Shown: positions 51,882-61,140 of the stretch, in pieces
How positions within the stretch are numbered: position 1 is the stretch's first letter
How the letters are laid out: each line of letters begins with the position of its first letter
NCBI GenBank assembly: GCA_020722725.1
Contig: DYKG01000010.1
Coordinates: 1 to 64,000 of the forward strand
Reading direction: 5' to 3'
Source: Candidatus Methylomirabilis sp.
GTDB taxonomy: Bacteria; Muiribacteriota; Ozemobacteria; Ozemobacterales; Ozemobacteraceae
DNA: 64,000 nucleotides
Notes under the pieces: generated by a model
What the model was told of the DNA's origin: nothing
The model's input: the letters and a program-made list of their open reading frames with translations, nothing else
Database searches by the model: none
Position numbers and translations under genes: made by a program

Positions 51882-54821
51882 TTGCTGATCTTTATTCTGC
51901 TGTCGCTTTCGATGATTTTGGGAATGGGCTTTGCAGTTCTTTCCGGAAGCACGGCCAGCGGAATCTTTCTTCTGCTGGCGGCGGTTTTTCTGACCTGCGG
52001 CATTATTCCATTCTGGTTCAGGCATGCTGGTGCGCTCTTAGCGAGAGAATGGTCGCGGATTCGCAATGATGAAGAGCCTGTTCCCGCGCTGACTATACTC
52101 TTTCTGATGCTTTCCTGCGCCTGCATCGGTTCGTTTAGATACGTTTCTGAACTGAATTCTGATTATGCCGGCCATTTGAAAAAAATCTGTGAAAAACATG
52201 AAGATTCAACGACCTGGAATGTTCGAGGTCAGATTCTTGAAGAGCCGGTTCTGAAGAATGATTTTCTCGAAGTTTTGATCAGGCCTGAGACAATTCGTCG
52301 GGTGGAGCGAAAAAGGGCGGAAATTTCAGATGAAGCCCAGACCCTCAGTAAAAAAGGCAGAAAGAGCCGTTATGAAACCGTAGTAAGCCTTACCGAGGCT
52401 GAGCCGGTGAAGGGTGGACTTATTCTTGCCCAGGTTTTTGACGATACGGAAGCATTTCGTCAGGTAGATTTCAATCAGACAATTGAAATAGAAGGGCGGC
52501 TGAATTCCCCTTCTGAAGTGCGCAATCCGGGTTCTCTTGATTTTAAAAAGCATTTGCGTAATCGTGGAATTTTCCGAACCATCAGAATTGTCAGGAATAA
52601 AGGCTCTTTGAGGGTTTTGGGTGCCGAAGAAGGCGGGTCTTGGTGGTATCGTTTTGCACTTCACGTTAAAGATGAGGTTTTGCGAGTAATAAAACAGACG
52701 ATGCCTTACCCTGAATCCAGTTTTCTTGGGGGAGTTCTTCTGGGATTGAAGGGCGGTCTGCCCGCCAGGATTTCTCAGGAGTTCAGAATGACCGGGGTCT
52801 CACACGTTCTTGCCGTTTCCGGGTTGCACGTAACAATCATTGCGGGTCTGTTGTATGGCATTTTTTCGGTTTTAAAGATTCCGCTGCGGGTTTTTGCCCC
52901 GCTGATCGTTTTTGCGCTGTTTACCTTTGCTTTGATCGTGGGCTGGCCCAGTTCGGCAGTGCGTGCCGCTTTGATGAACAGTCTTTTCATTTTATCGCGG
53001 GCTTACCTTCAGGACCGTGGATTCAAGCTTACTGTCATCTTTTCGTTGAGCGTTGCCGCCGATTACATTTTGATGATGTCACCATTACAGCTTACCGAGC
53101 CAAGTTTTATTCTGTCTTTCATGGCGATTTATGCTTTGGCAATGTTTTCAGAGCCCTCAGGCGAATACCTGCGCAAAATTTTGCGGGGTCCGGGCTTGCT
53201 ATTTGCATTTCTGGCCACTCTGACCTTTTTTCTGACGGTGATAATCAAAAAAAGCCTGGTGCTCGAGCCATGGTTCTTCACGGCGAGTTTTGTTTATGTG
53301 GCTGCCACCCTGTTGATAAGTGAAAGACTGGCTGCCACCTCGACCTTTCAAAGTTTTGCTTTTGAAATGCTTCCCGTATGGCTGCAAAGTTTTCTTGGGG
53401 CGCAGATCGCAATTCTGGTGGCAATGATGGGGCCGCTTTCCGCGTTTTATTTCGGGCAGTTTTCCCTGGTTTCTCCAATTGCCAATATTATCGCTATTCC
53501 GTTGATCGGTATTATCGTGCAGATTGGCCTGATTGCCGGTCTTATCGGATCTTTTGTTCCGGTTGTCGGTATTTATTTAGCGTTAATTCTGAATGCGGCG
53601 AACTGGCTTGCGGTCAAATTCTTTCTGAAAATGGCAACATTCTTTGCAATGCTGATTCCTTTTCCAAGGGTTTCTCAGCCTGGATTCCCCGAACTGGCGC
53701 TGTATTACATTTTATTGCATGTTTTTTTCTTTCATCGCCAGATTATTGCTTATGGGCGGGCTTTTCTGGCCGCAGTCCTGGAGCTATGGGAAGAGCCGGA
53801 TTATAAAATGTCGATGAGCATGATTGGTATTTTTGCGGTAATAGTCCTCACCGGATTGGCTGTATGGGGGCTGAGCTCCCTTGAAACAAAACCCGATTTT
53901 CGCGCAACCATGCTTGATGTGGGATTCGGGTCGGCTTTGCTGATTGAGGATAGGGGAAAAACGGTTCTGATTGACGCTGGTCTCAACGATGTTCTTGCCG
54001 GGTTTGACCGCGGTGAAAGAGTAATTCAGCCGGCTCTTTCAGAAAAAAAAGTCGATAAAATCGATGCGGTAATTTTGACAACTTCTCTTCCTGAAAGAAT
54101 CTCAGGGCTGTCTTCGGTTATGAGCGCTTATAAGGTCGAAAGAATTTTTGCGCCGTTTCCTCTGCCGGAAAATCTTCAGAAAGTTTCTTTTGGCGATTTT
54201 GTAGGGTCTTTTTCACTTGCCGATGTGCAAATGGAAAAGAAGTTGAAAAGGGGTTTGAGTCCCGGAAAAATTCCTGACCTTTACTGGGAATCCGCTTATG
54301 AATCATACAATCGTTTGATTGAAGATGTAAGGAAGTATCAGGTTCCGTTCAGACAGATTAAGGCGGGAGATAAGCTTGAAAGCATCGATGAGCTGGTCGA
54401 GGTTCTTTTCCCCTCCAGCGTGAGTCCGCGCTTTTCGGCTTATTATGAAGGCTTGATTCTGCGCATCAAAGCAGGCGAAAGAAATATTATCTATTGTTCC
54501 GGTAATGTTCATTCCCTTGAGGATCTGGTAAGTTTTTCGCCAGACTATGTTCTGATGGCCGATCTCCCTTATCCATACAACAAATTCGAGCGCTTTATCA
54601 AATCCCGCAGCCCTGAAGGAGTGGGGGTGAGCTTCAGAATGCCGCCTGCCTGGCTGATCGATGATTACCATCTTTCATCAACCATTAGTTCGAGAAACAA
54701 AAGTTATCTGCCACGCTTTCGTGAATGGCGGGTACCGGTTTATGTAACCGGCGGCAACGGCGCAGTAGTAATCGACAAGCAGCGAAGCCGCTATCGAATT
54801 TTCCCATACATCAAGGAATAG
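51882..54821 (+). CDS. comEC: ComEC/Rec2 DNA-uptake channel with degenerate metallo-beta-lactamase domain
   Basis: A 979-residue membrane protein that moves single-stranded DNA across the inner membrane. It starts at TTG. The N-terminal OB-like region (about 100-250) is followed by the competence domain with many membrane helices (about 285-600), including SHVLAVSGLHVTIIAGLLYG. The C-terminal domain (about 675-979) begins like the usual metallo-beta-lactamase (ATMLDVGFGSALLIED, TVLIDAG), but the HxHxDH site reads TTSLPERISGL near residue 735, so the nuclease/hydrolase site is lost. An intact stand-alone MBL is encoded two genes downstream. The preceding gene is the 51-residue membrane protein, and comEA follows after 5 nt. 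Confidence 0.92.
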   Translation: MLIFILLSLSMILGMGFAVLSGSTASGIFLLLAAVFLTCGIIPFWFRHAGALLAREWSRIRNDEEPVPALTILFLMLSCACIGSFRYVSELNSDYAGHLKKICEKHEDSTTWNVRGQILEEPVLKNDFLEVLIRPETIRRVERKRAEISDEAQTLSKKGRKSRYETVVSLTEAEPVKGGLILAQVFDDTEAFRQVDFNQTIEIEGRLNSPSEVRNPGSLDFKKHLRNRGIFRTIRIVRNKGSLRVLGAEEGGSWWYRFALHVKDEVLRVIKQTMPYPESSFLGGVLLGLKGGLPARISQEFRMTGVSHVLAVSGLHVTIIAGLLYGIFSVLKIPLRVFAPLIVFALFTFALIVGWPSSAVRAALMNSLFILSRAYLQDRGFKLTVIFSLSVAADYILMMSPLQLTEPSFILSFMAIYALAMFSEPSGEYLRKILRGPGLLFAFLATLTFFLTVIIKKSLVLEPWFFTASFVYVAATLLISERLAATSTFQSFAFEMLPVWLQSFLGAQIAILVAMMGPLSAFYFGQFSLVSPIANIIAIPLIGIIVQIGLIAGLIGSFVPVVGIYLALILNAANWLAVKFFLKMATFFAMLIPFPRVSQPGFPELALYYILLHVFFFHRQIIAYGRAFLAAVLELWEEPDYKMSMSMIGIFAVIVLTGLAVWGLSSLETKPDFRATMLDVGFGSALLIEDRGKTVLIDAGLNDVLAGFDRGERVIQPALSEKKVDKIDAVILTTSLPERISGLSSVMSAYKVERIFAPFPLPENLQKVSFGDFVGSFSLADVQMEKKLKRGLSPGKIPDLYWESAYESYNRLIEDVRKYQVPFRQIKAGDKLESIDELVEVLFPSSVSPRFSAYYEGLILRIKAGERNIIYCSGNVHSLEDLVSFSPDYVLMADLPYPYNKFERFIKSRSPEGVGVSFRMPPAWLIDDYHLSSTISSRNKSYLPRFREWRVPVYVTGGNGAVVIDKQRSRYRIFPYIKE

Positions 54822-54826
54822 AAGTC

Positions 54827-55447
54827 ATGGTTTTAACCCGCCTTGAAAAAGTCGCGTTCGTCGCTCTGGTGGCTATGCTGGGCACAGGCATTTTTTTGCT
54901 GATCGGAAAAGCCGGTCTGGCAAAGCAGAAGAACGAAAAGATCAAGATTCAGATCGCATCGATAGCAGCCATGACCGACCAGTCGGTGCTGGTTAAAGAT
55001 GACGCAAATGTGCCTGGTAATGATAATGATAAAAAGCTTAACCTGAATCGGGCCGATGAATTGAGCATTGCAGCGATTCCTGGTCTGAGCGGAGTCCTGG
55101 CGAAAAGAATTGCTGATTTCATTAAAGAGCGTGGAACCGTCAAAAGTATGGAAGAGTTGATGGATGTTAAGGGAATGAACCGGAAAAAGCTGCGCCAGCT
55201 TGAAACATACGCAACTGTGTACGGCGGCCATGCCGGTCAGGCTGCCTGGGGGGAAAAGCTGAACCTGAATTTTGCCACCATGCAGGAAATTTCAAGTCTG
55301 CCTGGTATTGGCCCCAAAACTGCCAATGAGATCGTTGAATTCAGAAATCGCAACGGTGGTTTCTTTTCTCTTGAAGATCTGCGTGAGATTCCCGGGCTGA
55401 CTCCTGCAAAAATTGAAAAATTCATTGAAATGGTAGATGTGAGGTAG
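54827..55447 (+). CDS. comEA: ComEA-like protein with two helix-hairpin-helix regions
   Basis: A 206-residue protein with an N-terminal membrane anchor (about residues 7-26) and two similar DNA-binding HhH regions. The first reads KLNLNRADELSIAAIPGLSG and the second KLNLNFATMQEISSLPGIGP ... REIPGLTPAKIEKF. Both begin with the LNLNxA motif of ComEA, whereas most ComEA proteins have only one. It binds double-stranded DNA outside the membrane and hands it to ComEC. The ATG at 54827 lies 5 nt after the comEC stop; an earlier in-frame start at 54725 would sit inside comEC. The MBL gene follows after 2 nt. Confidence 0.88.
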   Translation: MVLTRLEKVAFVALVAMLGTGIFLLIGKAGLAKQKNEKIKIQIASIAAMTDQSVLVKDDANVPGNDNDKKLNLNRADELSIAAIPGLSGVLAKRIADFIKERGTVKSMEELMDVKGMNRKKLRQLETYATVYGGHAGQAAWGEKLNLNFATMQEISSLPGIGPKTANEIVEFRNRNGGFFSLEDLREIPGLTPAKIEKFIEMVDVR

Positions 55448-55449
55448 TC

Positions 55450-56406
55450 ATGGCAAAATACGGCTTTGAACAGAAATCATTTCAATCGCGGCAGACAAAT
55501 TTTGTGTTTTTTGCCCTTCTGATTGCCGTAGGCCTGGTTTTTGCCATGTTGATCAGCGAAGACCTCGGCGGTTTGGTTCAGAATAATCTCAATGCCGAAA
55601 TGCGAATTGATTTTGTCAATGTGGGCCAGGGAGATGCCATTTTGATAAGATCTCCCGGCGGTCGGGTCTACCTGGTAGATGGTGGAATGGCCGCAACTCT
55701 TTCAGATGCGAGAAAGGAAAAGCGGGAACTGATTCAGCTCTATCTGCGCGACCAGGGGATCACCAGGCTCGATGGGCTGGTCATAACCCATTGGCATAAC
55801 GATCATCTTGGCGGCCTCATTCCGGTTCTTCGGCTTTATGACATTGATCGTATCTGGGAATGCCCGACTAATTTCGAAACCGAAGCATTTAAAACCTACG
55901 AAGAAATTTGTGCAAAAAAAAGGATTAGAAGGATTAGCGCCAGGGCTGGAGATGTTCTGGAATGGGGAAAAGAGCTGTTTGTTCAGGTTCTTCACCCCGA
56001 CGAAAAGACGAGAACGCACAGCTATTCTGATATGAACAATATGTCGATCGTTTTGCTGATCAGATATGGCAAAGTTCAGACCTTGCTGGCAGGAGATATC
56101 GAAGAGGAAAGCGAAAGGGAGATAATGAAATATGGTGCAGGGATCAAATCTCAGATTATCAAGATTCCCCATCATGGCTCAGACACCAGCGATTATGCTC
56201 CTTTTCTGCAAATGGTCGGTGCGGATTATGGAATTCTCATGGTGGGCCGGAGTAATTCCTTCAAACACCCTTCAGAGCAGGCCCTGCTGGAATACAGCAG
56301 TGTTGGAACCCGCATTTATCGAACCGATCGAAATGGCAATATTCGGCTTTTCGTGGGTGGAAAAGATGAAAAGGATTATAGAATAGAGGTTGACCAGAGA
56401 CTTTAA
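55450..56406 (+). CDS. Membrane-anchored metallo-beta-lactamase fold hydrolase (ComEC C-domain type)
   Basis: A 318-residue protein with one N-terminal membrane helix (about 18-36) and a complete MBL domain of the ComEC-C type: IDFVNVGQGDAILIRSPGG, LVDGG, THWHNDHLGG (His113-onward ligands), LLAGDIEEESE and IIKIPHHGSDTS. All the usual ligands are present. It starts 2 nt after comEA, in the same run as a ComEC whose own MBL domain is degenerate, so it probably supplies in trans the missing hydrolase, perhaps the nuclease that degrades the non-transported strand. Topology suggests the domain faces the periplasm. Confidence 0.88.
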   Translation: MAKYGFEQKSFQSRQTNFVFFALLIAVGLVFAMLISEDLGGLVQNNLNAEMRIDFVNVGQGDAILIRSPGGRVYLVDGGMAATLSDARKEKRELIQLYLRDQGITRLDGLVITHWHNDHLGGLIPVLRLYDIDRIWECPTNFETEAFKTYEEICAKKRIRRISARAGDVLEWGKELFVQVLHPDEKTRTHSYSDMNNMSIVLLIRYGKVQTLLAGDIEEESEREIMKYGAGIKSQIIKIPHHGSDTSDYAPFLQMVGADYGILMVGRSNSFKHPSEQALLEYSSVGTRIYRTDRNGNIRLFVGGKDEKDYRIEVDQRL

Positions 56407-56419
56407 AGGCAACTATACT
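56390..56419 (+). promoter_or_regulatory. Candidate internal promoter for the DHH gene
   Basis: TTGACC (56390-56395) and TATACT (56414-56419) are 18 bp apart, each close to consensus, at the very end of the MBL gene. It would give the DHH gene its own transcript with a leader of about 27 nt that includes AAAGGA. Confidence 0.5.
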
Positions 56420-56452
56420 TTTTTGTGAAAATGAAACCCGAAAGGATTAAAT

Positions 56453-57880
56453 ATGGAAGAAGCGGTAATTTTACAGACTGAATTTAAACAGGTTGAAGAT
56501 TATTCCACACAATGGGACAAACTCAGAAAGGCCAACCCGGGCCTGAAGAAAATTCTTGAGGTAATTGAAAAGCCTCAGGGAACGGCTCTGGTTTTCAGCC
56601 ACGATGATCCAGATGGTATCACCAGCGGCCTGATTTTCAAAAGAATTTTACAGAAAAAAGGCTGGAAGGTTTCCTGCAACTTTCCTGAAGGGTTTATGCT
56701 GCAGCCGGCACAGCTCAAGCAGGTTATTGATAAAACCCCCGATGCAAGCAACATCTTTTTGCTCGACAAGGGAACTCTTGCCCCGTATAACGACTATGCC
56801 GTAAATCTTCCTGTTTACATTGTAGATCATCATCCAACCCCAGTTGCGCCTGAAAAGTGCACATATTTCAACCCGAGTCTGCCAGCTTATACCTGGTGTT
56901 CAACCTCGATTCTGGCGCACGGAATTGCTACCATGGCCAAAGCTCGTGATAAATTTGATGATTTTCTGTGCATGGTCGGTCTGAAGGGTGATTGGGCAAT
57001 CGAGCCGGTTAAGGGCATTCTTGCAGATTTTGCCAGACCATTTTTTGTAAAATACGGTCAGCAGTTCAAAAATCTGCTTAAACTGGTAAAAGAGCGCCCG
57101 ACTCAGTTTGATGCTGAACAGCGCGATCATACCTGTCTTCTGTCACGGGTAACCGAATTCGTTCATGCCACCGGTGGTGGAGGATTCTCATATTTCTACC
57201 ATGACCGCGACGCCTCTTTGAACAACGTCGATCATGCCGCCTGCATCGCAGCAGGACTCGAAGGTCTTGCCGACAAGATTGAAAAAATTGCAGCGATCAA
57301 ATCGCTTGATCAGTTTGTAAATCTGATAGCTGAGCCCAATCAGGCAAATCTCCAGAAAATATTTACCTATTTTCTGCAGGATTGGGAAAGCGCTAACCGC
57401 ATTCTCGATTCTTCGGTTAAAGCTCTGCAGCTTGGTGAAACCAGCATTTATATGTTTGTTGGCCCCAAGGTGCCCCTGCTGCCGATGATCGGCTCAATCA
57501 AGCTGTTTGAAATGAAACAGAAGGCTGGCGAAAAGCTTGCTCAAATCATTATGGTCAGTTCCGTTTCTCAGGATTACACTCACGTATCTGTGAGAGGTAC
57601 CGGTGACCGCGTGCATTCTGGAAAATTTTGCGGGGAGCTTCAGGATTCAATGCAGAGAATTTATGCGCCGTTCAAGGATAAGATCAGTGGCGGCGGTCAT
57701 CCTAAAGCAGCCGAATGCACAGTGCGCACTGCTGAGGTGCCATTTATGAATGTTCTTACTCGGGTAGTGGAAGTGCTGGGCGAAATGAAGGCGCTTGAAA
57801 AGCTTGCGGCAGAAAAAGAGCTCGACGACAGTCAAAAAGCCCGGGCAGACAAGCTTGGGCTTGAATTTCTGAAAAAGTAA
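56453..57880 (+). CDS. DHH/DHHA1 phosphoesterase (RecJ/NrnA-like)
   Basis: A 475-residue DHH-superfamily protein. The DHH part shows FSHDDPDGITSGLIF (motif I), LLDKGTL and YIVDHHPT (motif III). The C-terminal DHHA1 part shows VSVRGTGDRVHSG and DKISGGGHPKAAEC, which binds the nucleic acid or nucleotide end. It should cut single-stranded DNA or short oligonucleotides from an end. Motif II, usually with an Asp pair, has only LLDKG. It has an AAAGGA site 7 nt upstream. It follows comEA and the MBL gene, so processing of incoming DNA is possible, but general housekeeping is equally so. Confidence 0.87.
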   Translation: MEEAVILQTEFKQVEDYSTQWDKLRKANPGLKKILEVIEKPQGTALVFSHDDPDGITSGLIFKRILQKKGWKVSCNFPEGFMLQPAQLKQVIDKTPDASNIFLLDKGTLAPYNDYAVNLPVYIVDHHPTPVAPEKCTYFNPSLPAYTWCSTSILAHGIATMAKARDKFDDFLCMVGLKGDWAIEPVKGILADFARPFFVKYGQQFKNLLKLVKERPTQFDAEQRDHTCLLSRVTEFVHATGGGGFSYFYHDRDASLNNVDHAACIAAGLEGLADKIEKIAAIKSLDQFVNLIAEPNQANLQKIFTYFLQDWESANRILDSSVKALQLGETSIYMFVGPKVPLLPMIGSIKLFEMKQKAGEKLAQIIMVSSVSQDYTHVSVRGTGDRVHSGKFCGELQDSMQRIYAPFKDKISGGGHPKAAECTVRTAEVPFMNVLTRVVEVLGEMKALEKLAAEKELDDSQKARADKLGLEFLKK

Positions 57881-57889
57881 AAAAACATA

Positions 57890-58317
57890 ATGTCATTTAA
57901 AGAAACTGACTCTCCTGGTCTCATCGGTTACCTGAAAAAAATCATTGCTGAAGAAAAAGATCCGCTGCTGTTTCGTGAAATGGTGGCAGAAATTTTTCAG
58001 CTCTATGGAAGGGTTCCGGCATATCCTGGGATAGTCAACATGTGTCTTGGCGGTTTGAGCAAAAGCGTCAGACCGGAAGAAATACAGGTCGGCCAGAAGG
58101 TTTTCGTGAAAAACCGCGAAGACTGCTTCTGTGGAACAGTTTCCGAAAAAGCGTTAAGGGTGTGGTTTTAAAGGCCGTGAGATCGGCGGCGGCAGAAGAT
58201 GAGCTAAAACTGGGTTTCAGGGAAATGGAAAAAGTCACTATCGCTAATACTGAGTTTCTCAAAGAACTTTGGCCTTCATTGGTATATGCTGGCTATCTGG
58301 CGTCTCGAAGAGTTTGA
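57890..58317 (+). pseudogene. Small gene of unknown function interrupted by a one-base frameshift
   Basis: The frame starting at 57890 reads 93 residues (SPGLIGYLKKIIAEEKDPLL ... KNREDCFCGTVSEKA) and stops at 58171. A second frame continues naturally from the five-A run at 58146-58150 with SVKGVVLKAVRSAAAEDELK and ends at 58317. One extra A, or a -1 slip on the A run (AAA re-pairs perfectly), joins them into about 142 residues. No family is recognised; the second half looks beta-rich. It lies 9 nt after the DHH gene and before the terminator. A sequencing error, a real mutation, or programmed slippage are all possible. Confidence 0.6.
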
Positions 58318-58516
58318 TTTTCTCAATGACAACTTCAGGATAAGATCCGGTTATCGTGGAGATTTGGGTAAAATAAAGGGAATTCAATTCAGCTCTTTGC
58401 GATTGAATGAAGCAGGTGAAGAGGCTGGGTTCATTGAACCGGGTGCCTTTTGATCTGCTGATCGTTTCAGGCTGAGCAGATCTTCGGAATTATTACTGAT
58501 TGCCTGATAAATTTAG

Positions 58517-58564
58517 CCGGTCTTTGCACTGAAATAGCTTTTCTGGTGCAAAGACCGGTTTTTT
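58517..58564 (+). terminator. Strong intrinsic terminator of the competence/DHH run
   Basis: A perfect 13-bp stem (CCGGTCTTTGCAC with GTGCAAAGACCGG) with a 16-nt loop is followed by six T. It lies 200 bp after the frameshifted gene and ends the plus-strand transcript. Confidence 0.93.
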
Positions 58565-58936
58565 ATCTGGTCCATTCTGCTTTGTTCAAAAATTGAGCAG
58601 GGCGGGTGACAATTAATTGATCTGGTTCAGCCGTTAAGGGGGTATGATCTGGCAATGGATTAACGGGGCTCAGCTTGGCTTTAATGGCTGAAAAGCGCAT
58701 GGTTATTGAACCGAATTTTTTTTAAAAATCCTTTGACTTATACCCCTGCTAAATGGTTAAATTTGATCCGGCCAAAAAATGAAAATAATGGAAGGCACTA
58801 AAATTTGACGCCAGACAAATCTCATTTTTTCCCCCAAGAAATCAAGAATTGATGGGCATTTTATCCTAATTTCACACCATTCTGTTCTGTACAGATTTTT
58901 GCATTTATTGGGTATATTCAGCAGCAGGGAGCAAAC
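58565..58936 (+). promoter_or_regulatory. Long gene-free region before nrdD
   Basis: Together with 58318-58516 this makes 619 bp without a gene. Before nrdD I see an inverted repeat, CCGTTAA (58631-58637) with TTAACGG (58660-58666); TTGACT near 58735 without a good -10; and TATATT (58913-58918), 18 bp before the nrdD ATG, as a possible -10. No NrdR box could be recognised. The size suggests regulation of the reductase operon by oxygen or nucleotides, but no site is clear. Confidence 0.3.
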
Positions 58937-61129
58937 ATGAAGCAGGGTCGCGAATTGCAGTTCATCGAAAATCGCCAGGGAAACATCTGTCCGTTCAATC
59001 CGGAGAAAATTCGTTCAGCTATTGAAAGGGCCGGTCGTGCAACCGGTGAATTCGGAATGGTTGAATCTATGCGGATGGCAAGCCAAGCAATCAATATTCT
59101 GGCACACCGTCACCAGAGTGGTGTACCTACCGTAGAAGAAATTCAAGATGTGGTAGAACACGTTTTGATCGCCAACAATTATTTTACTACCAACCGCTCT
59201 TATATCGTTTACCGAGAGCAGCACAAGCAGATGCGCGAAGGTCGGCGGTCGATGGTTGACAGCATCAGTTCGATTAACGAATACCTCGGTCATCAGGACT
59301 GGCGCGTAAATGCCAATGCCAATCAGGGCTACTCTCTTGGCGGACTGATTCTGAACGTTGCCGGAAAAGTTACGGCAAATTATTGGCTCTCTCATGTGTA
59401 CACCCCGGAGATTGGTGAAGCTCACCGTGATGGCGATTTTCACATTCATGATCTCGATATGCTTTCCGGCTACTGCGCTGGCTGGTCTCTGAAAACTCTT
59501 CTCCAGGAAGGCTTCAACGGTGTTCCCGGGAAAGTGGAATCCGGTGCCCCCAGGCATTTTTCCAGCGCTCTCGGCCAGATGGTAAATTTTCTCGGAACCC
59601 TGCAGAATGAATGGGCCGGAGCCCAGGCCTTTTCTTCTTTCGATACCTATCTTGCTCCGTTTATCAAGCTTGACAAACTCGAATACCAGGAAATTTTCCA
59701 GGGTATTCAGGAATTCGTCTATAACCTGAATGTGCCTTCGAGATGGGGCACCCAGACTCCATTCACCAACCTGACCCTTGACTGGAACTGTCCCGAAGAC
59801 CTCAAAACCCAGCACCCGATGGTCGGTGGCAAGCATGTTGAATTTACCTATGCCGATTGCCAGCAGGAAATGGATCTGATCAACCGTGCATTCATTGATG
59901 TAATGTGCCGTGGCGACAACAAAGGCCGGGCATTTACCTTTCCGATTCCAACTTACAACATCACCAAAGATTTCAACTGGGATCACCCGAACTGCGAGCC
60001 ATTGTTTGAAATGACCGCCAAATATGGTTTGCCATATTTTCAGAACTTCATCAATTCAGATCTTGAACCCAATATGGTACGCTCGATGTGCTGCCGTTTG
60101 CAGCTCGACCTTCGCGAACTGCTCAAACGTGGCAACGGTCTGTTTGGTTCAGCTGAGCAAACTGGTTCTATTGGAGTAGTAACCATTAATCTTGCCCGTC
60201 TTGGCTACATATTCAAAAATAATTATGAAGGTTTGACCAACCGGCTCGAAACACTGCTTGAGCTATCGAAAAAAAGCCTTGAAATCAAACGCAAAGTTAT
60301 TCAGGCCCGCATTGACAGTGGTCTGTTTCCCTATACCCGCCGCTATCTCGGAACTCTGCGCAACCATTTTTCAACCATTGGCGTTAATGGCATGAATGAA
60401 CTGGTGCGCAATTTTTCTGACAATCAGTTTGACATTACCAGCCCCGAAGGTACCGAACTTGCTCAAAAGATTCTTGATTTTATCAGAGATAGAATAGTGC
60501 AGTTCCAGGTAGAGACCGGTCACCTTTACAACCTTGAAGCAACCCCGGCAGAAGGCGCAACCCACCGCTTTGCCCGTGAAGACCGCAAGCGTTTTCCCGA
60601 CATTATTCAGGCCGGAAACCCCAATGCACCGTATTACACCAATTCGACCCAGCTGCCGGTTGATTACAATGGCGATATTTTCGATATTATGCGCCATCAG
60701 GAAAAGCTGCAGACCAAGTACACCGGGGGAACGGTTCTGCACCTTTATGTGGGTGAACGCATTCCCGATGCTGAATCATGCAAACGTTTGATTAAAAAAT
60801 CGCTCAGTCAGTTCAGACTGCCCTATATTACCGTTACCCCAACCTTCAGCGTGTGCCCGAAGCATGGTTATCTAGCCGGCGAACATCAGTTCTGCCCGAA
60901 CTGCGACAATGAAGAAACCCGCCGAATGCTCGCAACTGCCGAAGCAGAAGGCCGTGAAATGGCTCCAGAAACTGTCATCGTGCCAGAAGACAAACGTCAG
61001 CAATGCGAAGTCTGGACTAGAGTCATGGGTTATTTCAGACCCGTTTCTCAGTTCAATGCCGGAAAAAAGAGTGAATATTCTGACCGCATTCTGCTCAGAT
61101 CGCAGGAACTGGTTCGCGAAGTAGTCTAA
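58937..61129 (+). CDS. nrdD: Anaerobic (class III) ribonucleoside-triphosphate reductase
   Basis: A 730-residue glycyl-radical enzyme that reduces ribonucleoside triphosphates to deoxynucleotides without oxygen. The N-terminal ATP cone (about 5-95) senses dATP/ATP. The barrel includes YCAGWSLKTLLQEGFNGVPG and SMCCRLQLDLRELLKRGNG. The C-terminal zinc site is CPKHGYLAGEHQFCPNC, and the radical Gly is probably Gly698 in RVMGYFRPVSQFNAGKK. GGGAG lies 6 nt before the ATG. Its activase NrdG is encoded 11 nt downstream. No aerobic reductase is seen in the window, consistent with an anaerobe. Confidence 0.97.
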   Translation: MKQGRELQFIENRQGNICPFNPEKIRSAIERAGRATGEFGMVESMRMASQAINILAHRHQSGVPTVEEIQDVVEHVLIANNYFTTNRSYIVYREQHKQMREGRRSMVDSISSINEYLGHQDWRVNANANQGYSLGGLILNVAGKVTANYWLSHVYTPEIGEAHRDGDFHIHDLDMLSGYCAGWSLKTLLQEGFNGVPGKVESGAPRHFSSALGQMVNFLGTLQNEWAGAQAFSSFDTYLAPFIKLDKLEYQEIFQGIQEFVYNLNVPSRWGTQTPFTNLTLDWNCPEDLKTQHPMVGGKHVEFTYADCQQEMDLINRAFIDVMCRGDNKGRAFTFPIPTYNITKDFNWDHPNCEPLFEMTAKYGLPYFQNFINSDLEPNMVRSMCCRLQLDLRELLKRGNGLFGSAEQTGSIGVVTINLARLGYIFKNNYEGLTNRLETLLELSKKSLEIKRKVIQARIDSGLFPYTRRYLGTLRNHFSTIGVNGMNELVRNFSDNQFDITSPEGTELAQKILDFIRDRIVQFQVETGHLYNLEATPAEGATHRFAREDRKRFPDIIQAGNPNAPYYTNSTQLPVDYNGDIFDIMRHQEKLQTKYTGGTVLHLYVGERIPDAESCKRLIKKSLSQFRLPYITVTPTFSVCPKHGYLAGEHQFCPNCDNEETRRMLATAEAEGREMAPETVIVPEDKRQQCEVWTRVMGYFRPVSQFNAGKKSEYSDRILLRSQELVREVV

Positions 61130-61140
61130 TCGGAAAAACG

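Noticed and set aside
59015..59986. 323-codon open frame antisense to nrdD
   Set aside because: nrdD is unambiguous on the other strand. The antisense frame has no motif and is a codon-bias artefact.
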